A stretch of DNA of 9,702 nucleotides from CAVSWN01 sp046728115 (GTDB taxonomy: Bacteria > Acidobacteriota > Vicinamibacteria > Vicinamibacterales > CAVVIG01): NCBI GenBank assembly GCA_046728115.1, contig JBKPDW010000382.1, positions 1-9,702 of the forward strand, read 5' to 3'. Both the position numbers and the translations under genes were made by a program. Below the pieces are notes generated by a model. The model ran no database searches. It had not been told where the DNA came from and saw only the letters and a list, made by a program, of their open reading frames with translations. Shown in pieces: positions 1 to 6,976 of this stretch. Position 1 is the first letter of the stretch. Each line of letters opens with the position of its first letter.

Positions 1-195
1 ATTGATGACGTGGTTGTGGACGTAGACGCTGTCCATGTCCACAAATGACAATAGCTCCTGCTCAGACCAATCCCGTCGAAGTCCATCACGCCACGAGTCA
101 TGCACCTTGAACCTGTTTCCCAATTGGCCGTGAAAGTAGGCATTGAAGAACGTCCCACCAGTGCGGACGATGTGTATGAAAGCTATCTTGTTCAC
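1..195 (-). CDS. Sulfotransferase, PAPS-dependent (N-terminal part, runs off the left edge)
   Basis: The visible 65 residues begin MNKIAFIHIVRTGGTFFNAY, a beta strand followed by a TGGT phosphate-binding loop. This is the 5'-phosphosulfate-binding signature of the FIHIPKTGGTS sulfotransferases (heparan-sulfate/Golgi type and bacterial relatives). Such enzymes move sulfate from PAPS to a sugar hydroxyl or amine. The usual Pro-Lys before TGGT is Val-Arg here. The start is a GTG at 195, preceded 4 nt upstream by GGGAG. No other ATG, GTG or TTG lies in frame between it and the end of the GT8 gene, although the frame stays open. The rest of the protein is outside the window, so the acceptor-binding part, and whether it carries the C-terminal module of its neighbours, cannot be seen. 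The family call is fairly sure; the acceptor is unknown. Confidence 0.72.
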   Translation of the reverse strand, partial: MNKIAFIHIVRTGGTFFNAYFHGQLGNRFKVHDSWRDGLRRDWSEQELLSFVDMDSVYVHNHVIN

Positions 196-284
196 AAATC
201 TCCCAGGATTGCGAATACCGCAGATTCTGCGACTGGCACCGTACCAACGCCCTTGCGGACGAGATTCCCACCGAGTCCGGTCAT
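192..284 (-). CDS. Possible 30-residue ORF bridging the GT8 and sulfotransferase genes
   Basis: This is an ATG ORF of 30 codons whose ATG overlaps the GT8 stop (ATGA) and whose TGA overlaps the next gene's GTG start (GTGA). It begins MTGLGGNLVRKG and ends AVFAILGDL. It has no recognisable motif, signal peptide or clear membrane segment. Only a weak purine run (GTGGA) lies directly before its start. It fills the gap between two real genes exactly and would let ribosomes pass from GT8 to the sulfotransferase by re-initiation. It may equally be a chance ORF in a short spacer. No function is claimed. Confidence 0.3.
   Translation of the reverse strand: MTGLGGNLVRKGVGTVPVAESAVFAILGDL
200..204 (-). 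promoter_or_regulatory. Ribosome binding site of the left-edge sulfotransferase
   Basis: GGGAG on the minus strand ends 4 nt before the GTG at 195. It supports that GTG as the true start. It lies inside the 30-codon ORF that overlaps this gene. Confidence 0.5.
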
Positions 285-1546
285 TCCACGCGGCACTCCA
301 GGTCAAAGGCGACCAAACGATCGTTATCCGTTACGCACCGAAAAGAGCTGCGCAGATGACGGCTGAATTGGTGAAAGTAGCTGAGCCACCACAGCCCTGA
401 CTCCGCGAAGACGATGAACGTCGCACCACTTTCTCTCAGCCGTTCAAATTCGGAAATCGCTGTCACATCGTCCGGAGGAATCCCCGAGTAACGGCCGTCT
501 TTCTCGAGAAACGGAATGGTGAACCGACTTTCCAGCAGTCCCTCGGGCCAATGTGCCTCGTCGACGAGAATCAGGCTCGCCCCTTCAGGGATCACCCGCG
601 TAAGCTCCTGCACGGACGTTGATAGCCTTTGTGTCCAGTCATCGCTGTCTTTCTCAACGCTCCAGGTATGCTCCATGAGAGCGTTGGCGTCCGTGATCCG
701 GGGGAACCATCTGCTTCTGAGAAGGTAATCGAAGAAGCGGGAATAGCACCGCCCGCGCTGCGCAAATCGCCACGGCTTGATGGGGCCGCTGAAGTGCAGG
801 ATGAACGGGTCGCGTAGGAGTTGCTCCTGGGCAGTTCGCCTTTCCAGCGTGGATAACGTTGACAGCCGCCCGTAACAATTGACTCCAGATGTCATGACGT
901 TCCATCTGTCATCGAGCAGCCCCCATTCGCCTCCCAGCACGGCATTGATTCCATCCTGCTCGGCCCATCGAATGAACTGAGGGAATCGCCGTATGTATTC
1001 GAGCGCGCGCTCGCCGAAGTCATTCTGACGCCATCGTTCGAGGTTCATCACGAGCACGCCCGTATTGCAGTAGGGGGCGCCAGGTGCCACGCCGCATGCT
1101 GTATATGTATCCCCCGCCCAATCGACGCTCGAAACACATGGGTACAGATAGTCGGGGACGGCCAGCGCCGCATGATCGTCGAAGCCCGCCTCCCATAGCT
1201 CACTCAAGTCTCTTTCGACGATGAGATCACTGTCGAGATAGATCACACGATCCACGGCAGGGAGCAATTGGGGAATGAGCAGTCTCAAATACGCAGCATG
1301 ACTGAAAACATCGGTCGTCTTCATCCCGGCCAGAGACGCCAGGTCCGGCGTCGCCCATCCGACATGTGTCCGTACGTGGTCGACGTTCAATACGTCGGTC
1401 AGCCGCAGACGATTTTCGGAAGTAATGCCACCGTCGAGAATCAGCAGAGACACGTCGGTGCCGGGTTTCAGGTTCGTCAGCGCTGAGTACAACGTAACCG
1501 CCATCGGCATTGCGAATCGGTCATCTGCACCGGCGGCAATAATCAT
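281..1546 (-). CDS. GT8-family glycosyltransferase with the shared C-terminal module
   Basis: The 421-residue protein has a GT8 (GT-A fold, retaining) domain over about residues 1-290. Its motifs are in family order: an N-terminal strand with ADD, the metal/nucleotide-sugar DSD at 105-107 (VIYLDSDLIV), NTGVLVMNLERW at 161-172, QDGIN at 197-201 and HFSGPIKPW at 251-259. GT8 enzymes such as LPS galactosyl/glucosyltransferases transfer a sugar from a UDP-sugar in the cytoplasm. A polar helical linker (about 295-314) leads into the module shared with the three upstream genes (315-421). The start is fixed, because an in-frame TGA lies 9 nt upstream of the ATG. No good Shine-Dalgarno is visible. 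It follows the GT2 gene after 51 nt, the largest gap in the window. The donor sugar and acceptor cannot be told. Confidence 0.88.
   Translation of the reverse strand: MIIAAGADDRFAMPMAVTLYSALTNLKPGTDVSLLILDGGITSENRLRLTDVLNVDHVRTHVGWATPDLASLAGMKTTDVFSHAAYLRLLIPQLLPAVDRVIYLDSDLIVERDLSELWEAGFDDHAALAVPDYLYPCVSSVDWAGDTYTACGVAPGAPYCNTGVLVMNLERWRQNDFGERALEYIRRFPQFIRWAEQDGINAVLGGEWGLLDDRWNVMTSGVNCYGRLSTLSTLERRTAQEQLLRDPFILHFSGPIKPWRFAQRGRCYSRFFDYLLRSRWFPRITDANALMEHTWSVEKDSDDWTQRLSTSVQELTRVIPEGASLILVDEAHWPEGLLESRFTIPFLEKDGRYSGIPPDDVTAISEFERLRESGATFIVFAESGLWWLSYFHQFSRHLRSSFRCVTDNDRLVAFDLECRVE
284..604 (-). other. Shared C-terminal module, GT8 copy
   Basis: Residues 315-421 start LTRVIPEGASLILVD and contain PFLE, GRYSG, FERLR, FIVFA and NDRLVAFDL. 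I count 47 identities in 94 gapless columns against the GT2 copy. The WPA before the hydrophobic WW pair in the other three copies is replaced by ESG here (FAESGLWWL), making this the most deviant copy at that site. Confidence 0.85.
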
Positions 1547-1563
1547 GGGCGGTCACGCAGATC

Positions 1564-1594
1564 GGCGGCCGTGAGGACGGATACAGGCGCCGCC
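1564..1594 (-). repeat. Inverted repeat in the GT2-GT8 spacer
   Basis: Six-base arms GGCGGC (1589-1594) and GCCGCC (1564-1569) are separated by 19 nt and lie in the 51-nt spacer. On the transcript they could pair into a GC hairpin just upstream of the GT8 start. There is no U-tract, so it is not a typical intrinsic terminator. The large loop makes chance occurrence plausible. Confidence 0.25.
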
Positions 1595-1597
1595 AAT

Positions 1598-2791
1598 TTA
1601 CTTTTCCAAATCGAAGGCAATCAACCTGCTGTTCGCCAACCGGCACACAAAATGCTCGTTCAAATAGTCACGAAACGAGCTGTAATAGTCGAGCCACCAG
1701 AAGGCTGGCCACGCGAAAACGATGAAGCCGCATCCGCCGTGGCGCAGACGTTCCAACTCGCGAATCGCTGTCTCGTCATTTGGCGGCAGCCCGTAGTACT
1801 GTCCTTGGTGTTCGAGAAAAGGGACGGTCGGGCGGTCTGTCTTGAGATCTGATCCCACCTCGGATTGATCGACGAGGATGAAAGGCTGGCCCGGCGGCAC
1901 CAGACGCATGATGTCCACTTCCGCCATGCGCAACCGTTCGGCCTGGGGATAGTACAAATCGGGAATCAGACGATACAACTGAGTGCTCTGACTCCGGTGC
2001 AAGCTCCTCAGCCGGTCCGCCAACCAGCGACGGTAGGACGGATTGTCGGCGCGAGCCGACTGTAATAGATACGCGAGTGCGTCGATTCGTTCCGCGATCG
2101 TTCCGTAATGGCCGTACCCTTCCGAGCGGAACGCGGCCTCCGACAGCTGACCATCGTGCACCCGGACCTCCACGAGTTCGTTCGGATTATGGACGATCGG
2201 CGAGCGCGCAGCGAGCCGCAGCCACAAGTTGAGATCGTCGGAATGTCTGCTGTGAGGGCTGTCGAATGCACCTGTCGTCACGGCGGCGCTCCGCATCATG
2301 ACAGTCGACGGCTCGATCCAGCATTCACGGACGTTCAAATGGAGTTCGAGGTAATCGAGCCCGTCAATCACGCCCGCTGGCACGTCTCGACTGTGCCGGC
2401 CGGCCAAAGGGACGCGATCAACGTTGACATACTTGGCTGCCGTGAACGAAAAGGACGCCTCTTGATGCTCGTCCAACATCTTGACGGACTCGGACAGGAA
2501 TCCAGGCAGCAAGAGATCGTCATCCATCAGGATGTTCAAGTAAGGGCTCGTGTTGAGCTCGATAGCACGATTGAGGTTACCAGTGCAGCCCATGTTCGTG
2601 TCGTTCCGCACGTACGTGACTCGAGGGTCGTCGAAAGACTGCACGACGGCTTCCGTGTCGTCGGTGGAGGCATTGTCGAGCACCATGACGCCGAAATCGT
2701 CGTAGTCCTGCGCCAGAGCGCTCGCCAGGGCCGCACTCAACAGGCCGGAACGGTTGTATGTCGGCATCGCAACGGTGACTTTGGGGTCCAT
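1598..2791 (-). CDS. GT2-family glycosyltransferase with the shared C-terminal module
   Basis: The 397-residue protein opens with a GT2 (GT-A, inverting) domain over about residues 1-215. Visible motifs are VAMPTYNRSGLL (7-18), LDNASTDDT (38-46), the metal-binding acidic motif in ILMDDDLLLPGFL (87-99) and HSDDLNLWLRLA (183-194), the position of the usual acceptor-side acidic motif. It would transfer a sugar from a nucleotide-sugar in the cytoplasm. A helical linker (about 225-293) joins it to the shared module (294-397). There are no membrane segments, unlike processive or polyprenyl-phosphate GT2 enzymes. The ATG is preceded by AAGGA about 9 nt upstream. It starts 26 nt after the sulfotransferase stop. 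Specificity is unknown. Confidence 0.9.
   Translation of the reverse strand: MDPKVTVAMPTYNRSGLLSAALASALAQDYDDFGVMVLDNASTDDTEAVVQSFDDPRVTYVRNDTNMGCTGNLNRAIELNTSPYLNILMDDDLLLPGFLSESVKMLDEHQEASFSFTAAKYVNVDRVPLAGRHSRDVPAGVIDGLDYLELHLNVRECWIEPSTVMMRSAAVTTGAFDSPHSRHSDDLNLWLRLAARSPIVHNPNELVEVRVHDGQLSEAAFRSEGYGHYGTIAERIDALAYLLQSARADNPSYRRWLADRLRSLHRSQSTQLYRLIPDLYYPQAERLRMAEVDIMRLVPPGQPFILVDQSEVGSDLKTDRPTVPFLEHQGQYYGLPPNDETAIRELERLRHGGCGFIVFAWPAFWWLDYYSSFRDYLNEHFVCRLANSRLIAFDLEK
1601..1912 (-). other. Shared C-terminal module, GT2 copy
   Basis: Residues 294-397 start IMRLVPPGQPFILVD and contain VPFLE, GQYYGLPP, AIRELERLR, FIVFAWPAFWWLDYY and SRLIAFDLEK. It has the full WPAFWW core, but NSR replaces NDR near the end, and CR replaces the RC found in the other three copies. 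Confidence 0.85.
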
Positions 2792-2817
2792 GGATTCAAA
2801 TCCTTTGACGAATCACA

Positions 2818-3993
2818 TCATCGGAGGTCGAACACCGCCACGCGATCGTTCTGAACGATGCAGCGAAAGTTCGAACGGAGGTGATGGGTCAACCCTGGAT
2901 AGTGGCCCAGCCACCAGAAGGCAGGCCAGGCAAAGACGATGAAGCTGGCGCCGGTACTCCTCAAACGCTCGAACTCCCGGATAGCCGCGATATCATCGGC
3001 TGGCGGTCCTCCATATTGACCATTTGTCTCGAGGAACGGGAGTGTCCGCCGACTCGTGTAGCCGAGTTCCGCTTGATCCACAAGTATCAAGCTCTCGTGA
3101 GGCGCGATCAGTCTGTCGAGCTCGTCTGTTGTCTTCCGCAACTGGTGCGTCCACTTGCCCAACTCGAGCGTCTTCCTCGTCGCCTCATTTCGTTGAGCCT
3201 CCGGCCTGATGAGATCGATGACCTCCTGGAGCATCTGATCCAGGCCGTTCTGGTTGGAGGCTTGGTGCTGCAGCAGGCGCTCGTAGATCTGGAGGCTTTT
3301 CGAAATCGACGTGGTGGCACTCTGATAATGCCAAAGACTTTCGTCGATGACTGCCTCAACCGATCTCCTGGCGTCTGGCAGCGACATCTGTCCATTTCCA
3401 CTCAGGAAACGACACAAGAGCTGCAGTTGTTCTTCCCAGCGTTCGATCCATTGCTCCGAGAAAACGAGGACGCGCCGTTCACCAGCCGTGTTGCTCAAGG
3501 CGAACTTCGTGTGAAGAAGCCAAAGATGGAACCCCTTTTCCAGGCAGAACCCATCGCGCCGCTCCAGCGAACGCGCCACATCGAGAGGATTTCGGAAGCA
3601 CACGACGTAATGCATTGGCGGTAACAGCAGTCGCCAGAAGGGCATGGTGAAACACGTCGGCGGATCCTTCCATCCCCAGACCGAGGCGTCATTAAAGTCG
3701 TGCCCAATCAGGGCTCTGGCATCCGCTTTCAAATCGTCGAACACCGAATCCTCTTCCCAGCCCTGTGGCAATTGAGGCACGTCATGCCAGCTGCCACCAA
3801 GTCTGGTGAGAAGTTCTTTGTTGATCCGTTCGATTCCGACGTGCTCCCACGAGCCCTTTTCGTTTCCCTCGTATGGCTTGTTCAGCTGCTCGCTGTCGCC
3901 AAAAAAGACACCGAGAGAGTTCAAGACCATCGTCGTCAAAGAAGTCCCGCTTCGTGGCGCCCCCAACACGCAAACTATTTTCGAAGAATTCAT
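2818..3993 (-). CDS. Sulfotransferase (PAPS-dependent) with the shared C-terminal module
   Basis: The 391-residue protein has a sulfotransferase domain over about residues 1-225. The 5'-phosphosulfate loop GAPRSGTSL (11-19) follows the first strand, and the 3'-phosphate-binding strand/helix is YVVCFRNPLDVARSLERR (129-146). WGWKDP at 106-111 is also typical of bacterial members. It should transfer sulfate from PAPS to a glycan or lipid acceptor in the cytoplasm. Residues about 232-295 are helical and rich in Glu, Gln, Arg and Leu, probably coiled coil, leading into the shared module (292-391). I chose the ATG at 3993, which lies 10 residues before the PAPS loop, just after a run of G. A longer in-frame start at 4122 would overlap the methyltransferase gene by more than 100 nt. 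The gap to the methyltransferase stop is 17 nt. Confidence 0.88.
   Translation of the reverse strand: MNSSKIVCVLGAPRSGTSLTTMVLNSLGVFFGDSEQLNKPYEGNEKGSWEHVGIERINKELLTRLGGSWHDVPQLPQGWEEDSVFDDLKADARALIGHDFNDASVWGWKDPPTCFTMPFWRLLLPPMHYVVCFRNPLDVARSLERRDGFCLEKGFHLWLLHTKFALSNTAGERRVLVFSEQWIERWEEQLQLLCRFLSGNGQMSLPDARRSVEAVIDESLWHYQSATTSISKSLQIYERLLQHQASNQNGLDQMLQEVIDLIRPEAQRNEATRKTLELGKWTHQLRKTTDELDRLIAPHESLILVDQAELGYTSRRTLPFLETNGQYGGPPADDIAAIREFERLRSTGASFIVFAWPAFWWLGHYPGLTHHLRSNFRCIVQNDRVAVFDLR
2821..3120 (-). other. Shared C-terminal module, sulfotransferase copy
   Basis: Residues 292-391 start LDRLIAPHESLILVD and contain LPFLE, GQYGGPP, AIREFERLR, FIVFAWPAFWWLGHY and NDRVAVFDLR. It is about three residues shorter than the GT copies in the loop between ILVD and PFLE. 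It ends immediately after FDL. Confidence 0.85.
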
Positions 3994-4010
3994 GTTGCCC
4001 CCCGCTGCCT

Positions 4011-5768
4011 TTACATGACCAGTGTCGATTGCAGATCGAAAATCATGAGGCGATCGTTTTGCAACACGCAGCGGTACCGCCCGTACAGGTGCCGACCAAA
4101 CTCGAGGTAATGCTCGATCCACCAGATCGCCGGCCAGCCAAACACCAAGAAAGTCGCTCCTGCCGCCCGGAGTCGGTCGAGCTCGTGAATCGCCTCTTCA
4201 GAGGTTGAAGGCGGTCCCCAGTATTGGCCGTCGCGTTCGAAGAACTTGATCACTTTCCGGTCACCGCCGACGTGGCCGACGTCCCACTCGTTTTCATCGA
4301 CCATGATGTACGTGTTCCCTGTTGGGACAACGGCCATGATGAGATCCGACACCTTGGCTTGTTCGATGTAAAACGATCCGAAGACAGTCGCCTCGAGCGG
4401 CCGGAGTGGCTCCTTCGTTGCGCGATAGTCAGACGGGAGATAGCGATCCGGAAAACCCATCACGACACACTGCCCGATCAAGTTCTCTACCTCTTGGGTC
4501 CGATTGCCTCTCGATAAGTCGTCGAGGGTTTTGGTGCTTACACAGATCGTTTCCGGGAGATAGTTCTTCAGCCGACGCTCTGTGTTCTCGTACTCGAACC
4601 AGCGAGATGGGAACACTCGCCGCAGCTGCACATTTCCGAACTCATCACGCCGCTCTTCCCGGTAAAGAGGATCCAGCTGAAGAGTCCCGCCCGCATGAGG
4701 CCAATCATCGAACTCGGTGCCGTCCGTGAACGCCGATTGGTCGTGTGACACGATGATTGAAAGCCATGGATCGGCGGCGAGACGGTCGTGAGCGGTTTGA
4801 TCTGTCAGCGAAGGGCCCCTCTTTTGAAGATAGCGTGAGAGAACGTCAATCCCCGCGATGAGACGATGCGGCATATCACCCAGCAACGCCTCGAACCCTT
4901 TCACGCCCAAGGACCCCCTGTGCCGTTCGGGGGTTGCCGGTAGCGAAGAAAAGATCATGACCCCGTCCGGCCGGGTCACGCGTGCCATTTCCCGCACACA
5001 ATTGACGCGGTTCTCGAATACCTGAAAGGCGTCCGAACACAAGATGGCTGACAAGGCACCATCCACGAACGGAAGCACACGATCGGCGTCAGCGTAGATG
5101 TAAGTGCCCCCTGGTACGAGCCAGTTTTTGGCGAGGTAGAGCGCAAAGAAATCACGATCGAGCCCTACGACGGGCTGGCCCGCTGCGCGCTCGAACAACT
5201 TGGCGGTGATATGGCCGACCCCGCAGCCAAGATCCAGCACTGGCCGGGCAGGATGGGAAATCACGCTGCAGAGAGACAGCGCGATGGCGTAACGAGGCTG
5301 GCTGAAACGGTATAGAAAGTAGTTTCGAATGTCGGGCTGATCACGCTGGCGTGTATATGCGTCCGAGAGCGCAATGTGGCTGTAGAAGAAATCGACCAGG
5401 TCGCACACGGTGATCTGGTCGTGCGGGATGCTGAAGAGCGCTTCGGCATGATCCCGCCACGCGCGTAACGCGTCCACGGACGCAGGCGCCCTCATAACGC
5501 TCAATGGCGGGGGCGGCAGCACCATCGCGAGAAATGCATCGCGATGACGACCCGCCTCGATCATGTCGATTACCTGATTGGCATCTTGCCCATTGTTGCC
5601 CACGACACCTTTCTTGATGACTGGGATCCCAGCCACGATCGGATAGCGACTGCAGAGGCACGACAACACGCCGTATTCAGAGTCCGGCGTGTTGCTCTCA
5701 GAGAGACGCACGCTCAGACTTCCGCCACAGAAGGGGCATTGCAAGAGACGCAGCAGTGGAGGCTTCAT
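4011..5768 (-). CDS. Trm112-like / SAM-dependent methyltransferase with the shared C-terminal module
   Basis: The 585-residue protein has several parts. Residues 5-52 resemble a Trm112/zinc-ribbon leader (LQCPFCGGSL, LSCLCSRYPIVAGIPVI). Cys11 and Cys14 form a normal pair, but the second pair is CxC (37/39), not CxxC. Residues about 150-280 are a class I methyltransferase: motif I VLDLGCGVGH (177-186), acidic Asp204 after strand 2 (VGLDRD), and motif IV/post-I region LPFVDGALSAILCSDAFQV (232-250). Residues 280-475 are unassigned. The shared module is residues 477-585. Such enzymes often methylate sugars or lipid-linked intermediates in glycan loci, which fits this setting, but the substrate is unknown. 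Its ATG overlaps the stop of the upstream GT (ATGA), so translation is probably coupled. Confidence 0.85.
   Translation of the reverse strand: MKPPLLRLLQCPFCGGSLSVRLSESNTPDSEYGVLSCLCSRYPIVAGIPVIKKGVVGNNGQDANQVIDMIEAGRHRDAFLAMVLPPPPLSVMRAPASVDALRAWRDHAEALFSIPHDQITVCDLVDFFYSHIALSDAYTRQRDQPDIRNYFLYRFSQPRYAIALSLCSVISHPARPVLDLGCGVGHITAKLFERAAGQPVVGLDRDFFALYLAKNWLVPGGTYIYADADRVLPFVDGALSAILCSDAFQVFENRVNCVREMARVTRPDGVMIFSSLPATPERHRGSLGVKGFEALLGDMPHRLIAGIDVLSRYLQKRGPSLTDQTAHDRLAADPWLSIIVSHDQSAFTDGTEFDDWPHAGGTLQLDPLYREERRDEFGNVQLRRVFPSRWFEYENTERRLKNYLPETICVSTKTLDDLSRGNRTQEVENLIGQCVVMGFPDRYLPSDYRATKEPLRPLEATVFGSFYIEQAKVSDLIMAVVPTGNTYIMVDENEWDVGHVGGDRKVIKFFERDGQYWGPPSTSEEAIHELDRLRAAGATFLVFGWPAIWWIEHYLEFGRHLYGRYRCVLQNDRLMIFDLQSTLVM
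4014..4340 (-). other. Shared C-terminal module, methyltransferase copy
   Basis: Residues 477-585 start IMAVVPTGNTYIMVD and contain KFFERDGQYWGPP, AIHELDRLR, FLVFGWPAIWWIEHY and NDRLMIFDL, then a short tail STLVM. It is the most divergent copy in general (FFE for FLE, IMVD for ILVD), but keeps the WPA-x-WW core. Confidence 0.85.
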
Positions 5769-6976
5769 CGATGCACCGCCGAAGGATGGTCCACGTACGT
5801 CCTTTCAGATGACTGTGGGGTGAACGCGCCGTCGACGAGGCGCGCCAAGACCTTGGCTCCATCGAAGTATTCGTCGGCGATCGCTCTTGCTGTTCGGCAG
5901 TGAACCGAGTAACGCCGGTTGATATCCTCAATCCCGGCAAGAGCCTCGTCTGGTGTGACGAACGGTACGACGCCCGTACCAGTCTCCAGCCAATCTGAGA
6001 AACCAGTCTCCTGAAGAAGCACCGGGCGCCCGCTTGCCAGATACGCAACGCTCCGATCGCTGAACCAGCCGCTTCTGGTCGCCACGTATCCTTCTTTTGC
6101 CACGCTGAATTCCGCTTTCGAGTCTTGAATGAAACGTCGGTACGCCACTAGATCGCGCGTTTCGATGCTTGAATCACGCAGTCGCCAACCCTTGTCCGTC
6201 AGCAGTGCTCGGGGGACCGACGCACTTCCGACCGCCAAATCGAAAACAGATCCAACCCTCCGGGGAAGATCGATGTACGGCGCAAAGGAGGCTGATTTCA
6301 TGCCGTAACGGATCCCGGCGTGCTCGACTGACGGATAGCTGTCCCAGAGCATGATGGTTGTGAAACTTGCTTCCGCGGATCCACGCGTGACTGGCCACAG
6401 ATCGAGGACGACCGGCTGTCGCGTGGGCTGCCACGGCAACCCGTCATCGGGTATGGACGATTCGGCAAGGCCGACGTTTTCGCCAATCGAAAAAAACGCC
6501 GTGTGCTGAAGAGCGCGGCTTCGAGCGGCGGGATCCGTCAGATGTCGGACCTGGGTAAACACCGGATCCAGATCGATGAACGCGCGCGCGGGAATGTCTG
6601 TCAGCCACGGTCGAATAGGATTCGCGCCGCCCACGTTCAGAAGGAGATCCGTACTTCGGCAGACATCGACGATGCGATCGGCGCACGGTCCGAACCAGCG
6701 ACCGGTATGCGCATCGTGATACGCCCAGCGATCGCTCAGATCAGCACGTTCGAAGGTGCGGGCAGCAAACTCGAGGCCGTACGTCGGATCCGTTGTCGTG
6801 TCAGTCGTACGCGGGTCGTAGCATTCAGGATAGTCGTCGCTGTCCTCGACGAAATACACATCATGCCCGAGCTGCCGTAAACCGACAATGTACTGCAGGT
6901 TGCAGGATGCCATTCCGCCAAGCGGTTGGCGCACGACAAACCCGAGCACGATGATCCGCAACCGTTGGGCCGTCAC
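5765..6976 (-). CDS. Glycosyltransferase, GT-B-like, paralogue A
   Basis: This soluble protein of 403 residues is homologous end to end with the gene just upstream and with the partial gene at the right edge. The N-terminal half has a Rossmann-like strand (LRIIVLGFVVRQPLGG) and an LGHDVYFVEDS segment. The middle has FIDLDPVFTQV (134-144). The C-terminal half has SGWFSDRSVAYLASGRPV (about 302-319) followed by LLQETGF, like the donor-binding half of GT4/GT1-type enzymes. No DxD motif or membrane helix is seen. A cytoplasmic sugar transfer is expected; donor and acceptor are unknown. Two GTG codons lie in tandem (6979, 6976). I chose the second because GGAGG then sits 6 nt away and a GTGA overlap with the upstream stop results. 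The other adds one residue. Confidence 0.78.
   Translation of the reverse strand: MTAQRLRIIVLGFVVRQPLGGMASCNLQYIVGLRQLGHDVYFVEDSDDYPECYDPRTTDTTTDPTYGLEFAARTFERADLSDRWAYHDAHTGRWFGPCADRIVDVCRSTDLLLNVGGANPIRPWLTDIPARAFIDLDPVFTQVRHLTDPAARSRALQHTAFFSIGENVGLAESSIPDDGLPWQPTRQPVVLDLWPVTRGSAEASFTTIMLWDSYPSVEHAGIRYGMKSASFAPYIDLPRRVGSVFDLAVGSASVPRALLTDKGWRLRDSSIETRDLVAYRRFIQDSKAEFSVAKEGYVATRSGWFSDRSVAYLASGRPVLLQETGFSDWLETGTGVVPFVTPDEALAGIEDINRRYSVHCRTARAIADEYFDGAKVLARLVDGAFTPQSSERTYVDHPSAVHR

Noticed and set aside
1564..1594. GC hairpin as an intrinsic terminator between GT2 and GT8
   Set aside because: The stem is only six base pairs with a 19-nt loop and no following U-tract, and the downstream gene belongs to the same series.
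2108..2854. Open frame of 248 codons on the plus strand, opposite the GT2 gene
   Set aside because: The GT2 motifs on the minus strand are unambiguous; the plus-strand product looks like antisense composition (many His, Arg and Val) without a motif.
2881..3624. Open frame of 247 codons on the plus strand, opposite the sulfotransferase gene
   Set aside because: It is antisense to the sulfotransferase C-terminal half and shared module, which are conserved on the minus strand.
3994..4122. Longer N-terminus of the sulfotransferase (start at 4122)
   Set aside because: It would overlap the methyltransferase by more than 100 nt, and the extra 43 residues have no place before the first strand of the PAPS-binding fold. 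The ATG at 3993 is the natural start.
284..4340. Shared modules as a DNA repeat or mobile element
   Set aside because: Similarity is at the protein level; codons differ widely and no flanking repeats or transposase are seen.
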